Shown piece by piece: positions 6,148 through 8,605 of a stretch of 8,605 nucleotides of DNA. Position numbers and translations under genes: made by a program. Source of the stretch: an uncultured Sutterella sp. (lineage in GTDB: Bacteria; Pseudomonadota; Gammaproteobacteria; Burkholderiales; Burkholderiaceae_F); assembly GCA_900542805.1 (NCBI GenBank), contig UQOW01000029.1, positions 1 to 8,605 of the forward strand, written 5' to 3'. Each line of letters begins with the position of its first letter. Position 1 is the stretch's first letter. The notes beneath the pieces were generated by a model that had not been told where the DNA came from, ran no database searches, and saw only the letters and a program-made list of their open reading frames with translations.

Positions 6148-7707
6148 TTGAGCACACATACGGACAACCAAGAAAGCATTTTGGTCGTTGATTTCGGCGG
6201 CCAATACAACCAACTCATTGCACGCCGCGTGCGCGAATGCGGTGTGTACTGCGAGATTGCCTCGTACAAACGTCCTTTGGCGGCACTGCGGCGCAAGAAT
6301 TTAAAAGGCATCATCTTTACCGGAGGACCGGCAAGTGTTTACTTAAAAGACGCCGCCGTCATTGATCCGGAAATCTATTCCTGGGGTATCCCGATTCTCG
6401 GCATCTGCTACGGGGCACAGCTCATGAGTTTTCAACTCGGCGGGACAGTCGCTCAGGCGCCCGAACGCGAATATGGTAAGACCCTTGTGAATCTCGATAC
6501 CACAAGCCCTCTTTTTTCCGCCCTTCCGGAAAAAAACGTCTGCTGGATGAGTCACAACGACTCGATTTTTACTCCGGCTCCGGGTTTTCGTATTACGGCC
6601 TCAACTCCCAATTGCCCGGTTGCCGCAAGCGAGGATGCGGTGCGCAAGCTTTACAACGTGCAGTTTCATCCCGAAGTGCTTCACACCGAAAACGGCGTGA
6701 AGATGCTTTCGAATTTCGTCTACAAGGTCTGCGGTTGCGCCGGCACCTGGAAGATGGATTCGTTTGTTGAGGAAACCGTCAAGGCTCTGCGTAAACGCAT
6801 CGGCGATAAGAAGGTTCTTTGTGCCCTCTCGGGCGGCGTCGATTCGAGCGTGTGCGCAGCGCTTTTAGCCCGTGCTGTCGGCAAGCAGCTTACCTGCGTT
6901 TTCGTCGATCACGGCCTGTTGCGTAAAAATGAACGCGAACGTGTTTGTTCGATTTTCGGCGAGGGCGGCGCCTTTGATATCCGCTTTATTTGCGTAGACG
7001 CGAGGGACCGGTTCCTGACAAAACTTAAAGGTGTTACGGCTCCCGAAATGAAACGCAAAATTATCGGCGAAGAGTTTATTCGCGTCTTTGAGGATGAGGC
7101 TGAAAAAATCGGTGAGGTGGATTTCCTCGCACAAGGGACGATTTACCCCGATGTGGTCGAAAGCGGCCTGGGCGGTGAATCAGCTACGATTAAGAGCCAC
7201 CACAATGTCGGGGGACTTCCGAAGAACATTCACTTTAAGGAAATCGTTGAGCCCCTGCGAGACCTCTTTAAAGACGAGGTGAGAAAGGCGGGTTTAGAAC
7301 TCGGACTTCCCGAAAGTCAAGTCTACTGCCAGCCCTTCCCGGGTCCGGGTCTTGCCGTGCGCATTATCGGCGATATCACGCCGGAAAAAATAACGCTCGT
7401 GCAGGAAGCCGATGCCATCTGGCGCGAGGAAATCGATAAGCTCCCGCTTGCCGAACGCCCGAGTCAGTATTTTGCGGCTCTCACAAACATGCGCAGTGTC
7501 GGCGTCATGGGCGATGAACGTACGTACGATTCGGCCGTCGCGTTGCGCGCCGTGACCACATCGGACTTTATGACATCGGAAGTGACGATTCTGCCGGCTA
7601 AAACCATCACGAGCGCCGCCAATCGCATTGTCAACGAAGTCAAACACGTCAATCGCGTGCTCTTTGACTACACGACAAAACCGCCAGCCACGATTGAGTT
7701 TGAGTAG
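6148..7707 (+). CDS. guaA: GMP synthase (glutamine hydrolysing)
   Basis: Converts XMP, ATP and glutamine to GMP in the cytosol, the last step of guanine nucleotide synthesis. It has 519 residues (E. coli 525). The N-terminal class I amidotransferase domain (about 10-195) has DFGGQYNQLIARRVRE (15-30), nucleophile Cys87 in LGICYGAQL, and His174 and Glu176 in VQFHPEV. The ATP pyrophosphatase domain (about 205-395) has the PP-loop LSGGVDSSV at 227-235. The C-terminal dimerisation domain ends in KPPATIEFE, the family's signature tail. The start is TTG at 6148. GGAG (6137-6140) lies 7 bases upstream, homology begins about ten residues later, and no in-frame ATG or GTG is better placed. The stop is TAG. 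It has its own promoter and is convergent with the pseudogene downstream. Confidence 0.97.
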   Translation: MSTHTDNQESILVVDFGGQYNQLIARRVRECGVYCEIASYKRPLAALRRKNLKGIIFTGGPASVYLKDAAVIDPEIYSWGIPILGICYGAQLMSFQLGGTVAQAPEREYGKTLVNLDTTSPLFSALPEKNVCWMSHNDSIFTPAPGFRITASTPNCPVAASEDAVRKLYNVQFHPEVLHTENGVKMLSNFVYKVCGCAGTWKMDSFVEETVKALRKRIGDKKVLCALSGGVDSSVCAALLARAVGKQLTCVFVDHGLLRKNERERVCSIFGEGGAFDIRFICVDARDRFLTKLKGVTAPEMKRKIIGEEFIRVFEDEAEKIGEVDFLAQGTIYPDVVESGLGGESATIKSHHNVGGLPKNIHFKEIVEPLRDLFKDEVRKAGLELGLPESQVYCQPFPGPGLAVRIIGDITPEKITLVQEADAIWREEIDKLPLAERPSQYFAALTNMRSVGVMGDERTYDSAVALRAVTTSDFMTSEVTILPAKTITSAANRIVNEVKHVNRVLFDYTTKPPATIEFE

Positions 7708-7717
7708 GCAAAAAGAG

Positions 7718-7774
7718 GCGGTCGATTCGGTTGCGCGATTCGGCCGCTATTTAAGTTCCCGGAGGGGATTTTTT
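7718..7774 (+). terminator. Tandem hairpins after guaA, probable terminator
   Basis: The first hairpin pairs GCGGTCGA (7718-7725) with TCGGCCGC (7740-7747), including one U-G pair in plus RNA, but has a poor tail. The second pairs TTCCC (7756-7760) with GGGGA (7764-7768) and is followed by TTTTTT (7769-7774). The A5 run at 7710-7714 would give the first hairpin a U tract on the minus strand, so it may also stop transcription coming from the pseudogene. Confidence 0.5.
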
Positions 7775-7801
7775 GCATCAATCGGGGTATTCGGACTCTC
7801 G

Positions 7802-7832
7802 ACTCGAAAGACGCCAAATTCAATCGAGTTTT
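7802..7832. other. Inverted repeat in the convergent gap
   Basis: ACTCGA (7802-7807) and TCGAGT (7824-7829) are perfect complements, with TTTT at 7829-7832 on the plus strand. A weak back-up terminator is possible; chance is as likely. The rest of the 7708-7860 gap shows no gene. Confidence 0.25.
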
Positions 7833-7860
7833 CCCGTGTAAAGGTGTGAGGTAACCGGCG

Positions 7861-8510
7861 TTAAACCCAGGAGGGTTTCGTCGGTGAGAAGGCGTGACTC
7901 ACAGCCCCGGAGGTTGCCTGTGAAATCTGACTGTCGCTCACCGCATAGCGCTCTTTGGCCGAGCGATTCATCCAAAGAATCATCGGCACTTTGGTTTGCT
8001 CTTTAAGACGCATCCGATACGGCGCTCCGTGTAGCCACAGACCCTTTTCTCCGAGACTTTTTCCGTGATCGGAATCGTAAAAAAGCACGGTATCGATGTC
8101 TTCGGCTACCTTCAAGCGATCGATGATTTGACTTAATACGCGGTCCGTTTAGGCAACGGCATTCACATAGGATATGCGAAACTCTTCGGGGCTGCAGGAC
8201 GCAAACTCGTCTTTTAAGCACCCCTGCCCGAACGGACGGAAACTTTTCGAGGTACGGCGCCAGTAGGCCGGTCCCTGGTTGCCGATCATGTGAAGGACAA
8301 GGAGTTCACGGTTTTCTTCTCGGAAATCGCTTTTTCGACGTTTTTGAGTATGACTCCGTCCCCCCACTCGCCTTTCGGACAGAAGTCCGCGCTTTTGACA
8401 GTCGCTCCTTTCATTTTTAGACCCCTTTCTATTTATTGGGTGATGCGAACATTAGGAGCCGAATGTAAGGATTTAGTCCGATAGATTTAAAGGTTTTGTA
8501 AAGTTCGGGC
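7861..8510 (-). pseudogene. Decayed lipid A phosphoethanolamine transferase (EptA family)
   Basis: Only the C-terminal, periplasmic sulfatase-like domain can be read, in pieces. The last piece (8115-7861) has the family motif as SDHGKSLGEKGLWLHGAPY followed by KEQTKVPMILW. Upstream in the same frame is ELLVLHMIGNQGPAYW ... FASCSPEEFRISYVNAVA, then an in-frame TAA (8149-8151) exactly where relatives have Tyr of the YTD stretch, and then TDRVLSQIIDRL continues. Near 8312-8315, in an A run on the coding strand, the frame shifts: VKSADFCPKGEWGDG and VILKNVEKAISEKK read in another frame, and one added A would rejoin them as EKKNRELLVLH. Further upstream a third frame (8506 leftwards, LYKTFKSIGLNPYI) resembles the family's preceding region, less certainly. 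Intact members transfer phosphoethanolamine to lipid A at the inner membrane and give polymyxin resistance. The gene is dead here, and its 5' part is missing or lies beyond the IS end. Confidence 0.85.
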
Positions 8511-8513
8511 GTT

Positions 8514-8537
8514 TTTGTGTGCCTGAGGCACAAAAAA
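8514..8537. repeat. Short palindrome between pseudogene and IS end
   Basis: TGTGCC-TGA-GGCACA (8518-8532), flanked outside by T and A runs, forms a hairpin of 6 bp plus 4 after one mismatch. The flanking runs are on the wrong sides for a terminator in either direction. It lies between the last recognisable pseudogene sequence and the putative IS boundary. Confidence 0.4.
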
Positions 8538-8550
8538 CCCCGGAATAAAC

Positions 8551-8605
8551 TGAACTCTACCCCAAAAAGTAGACCGTTTTAGTTTTCAATTTTGGGTTAT
8601 TTGAC
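8551..8605 (+). mobile_element. Probable left end of an IS3-family (IS150-like) element
   Basis: The sequence starting TGAACTCTACCCCAAAAAGT closely resembles the terminal repeats I know from IS150-group elements of the IS3 family, which begin with TG and read roughly TGAACTG-ACCCAAAAAG. A nearby internal inverted copy (TTTTGGG, 8590-8596, against CCCAAAA) is also usual. The transposase genes would lie to the right, outside the window, and the other end and any target duplication cannot be seen. The call rests on recalled end sequences only. Confidence 0.5.

Noticed and set aside
8149..8151. TAA as a recoded sense codon in the transferase gene
   Set aside because: A separate frameshift also breaks the gene, and TAA ends glnN normally, so a simple nonsense mutation is the better explanation.

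Overview
The window is ordinary bacterial chromosome of roughly balanced base composition. It carries four intact housekeeping or metabolic genes, one decayed gene and the edge of a mobile element. On the minus strand are CTP synthase (pyrG, 105-1727) and, upstream of it, a type III glutamine synthetase (1849-3936). Diverging from these on the plus strand is a periplasmic type II L-asparaginase (4338-5396), followed after a 751-base gene-free stretch by GMP synthase (guaA, 6148-7707). Converging on guaA from the right is a wrecked lipid A phosphoethanolamine transferase gene (7861 to about 8510, minus). A probable insertion-sequence end begins at 8551 and runs out of the window.

The organism is most likely a diderm (Gram-negative-type) anaerobe or facultative anaerobe. 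The asparaginase has a classical signal peptide, and the pseudogene belongs to a lipid A modification family. PyrG and GuaA, however, have wording I associate with Firmicutes (for example GGQYNQLIARRVRE in GuaA). Negativicutes, or a gut proteobacterium with mixed ancestry, would both fit. I cannot decide from this sequence alone.

The four intact genes all handle amide or ammonia nitrogen. Asparaginase releases ammonia in the periplasm and glutamine synthetase fixes ammonia into glutamine. CTP synthase and GMP synthase both spend glutamine amide nitrogen on nucleotides. Whether this neighbourhood is functional or accidental is open.

The most interesting sequence is non-coding. First, a strong intrinsic terminator lies in the leader of the glutamine synthetase gene (3999-4062). 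Its two imperfect pairs become G-U pairs only in the minus-strand RNA, and no minus-strand gene lies upstream for it to terminate, so it looks like an attenuator. Second, the asparaginase promoter has a near-consensus FNR-like box and no recognisable -35. Third, the ansB-guaA gap contains a dense run of stem-loops (5504-5998), including a 9-bp long-range helix, which makes it a candidate structured RNA. Fourth, a 17-bp imperfect hairpin without a U tract sits between glnN and pyrG. No tRNA, rRNA or CRISPR array was recognised.
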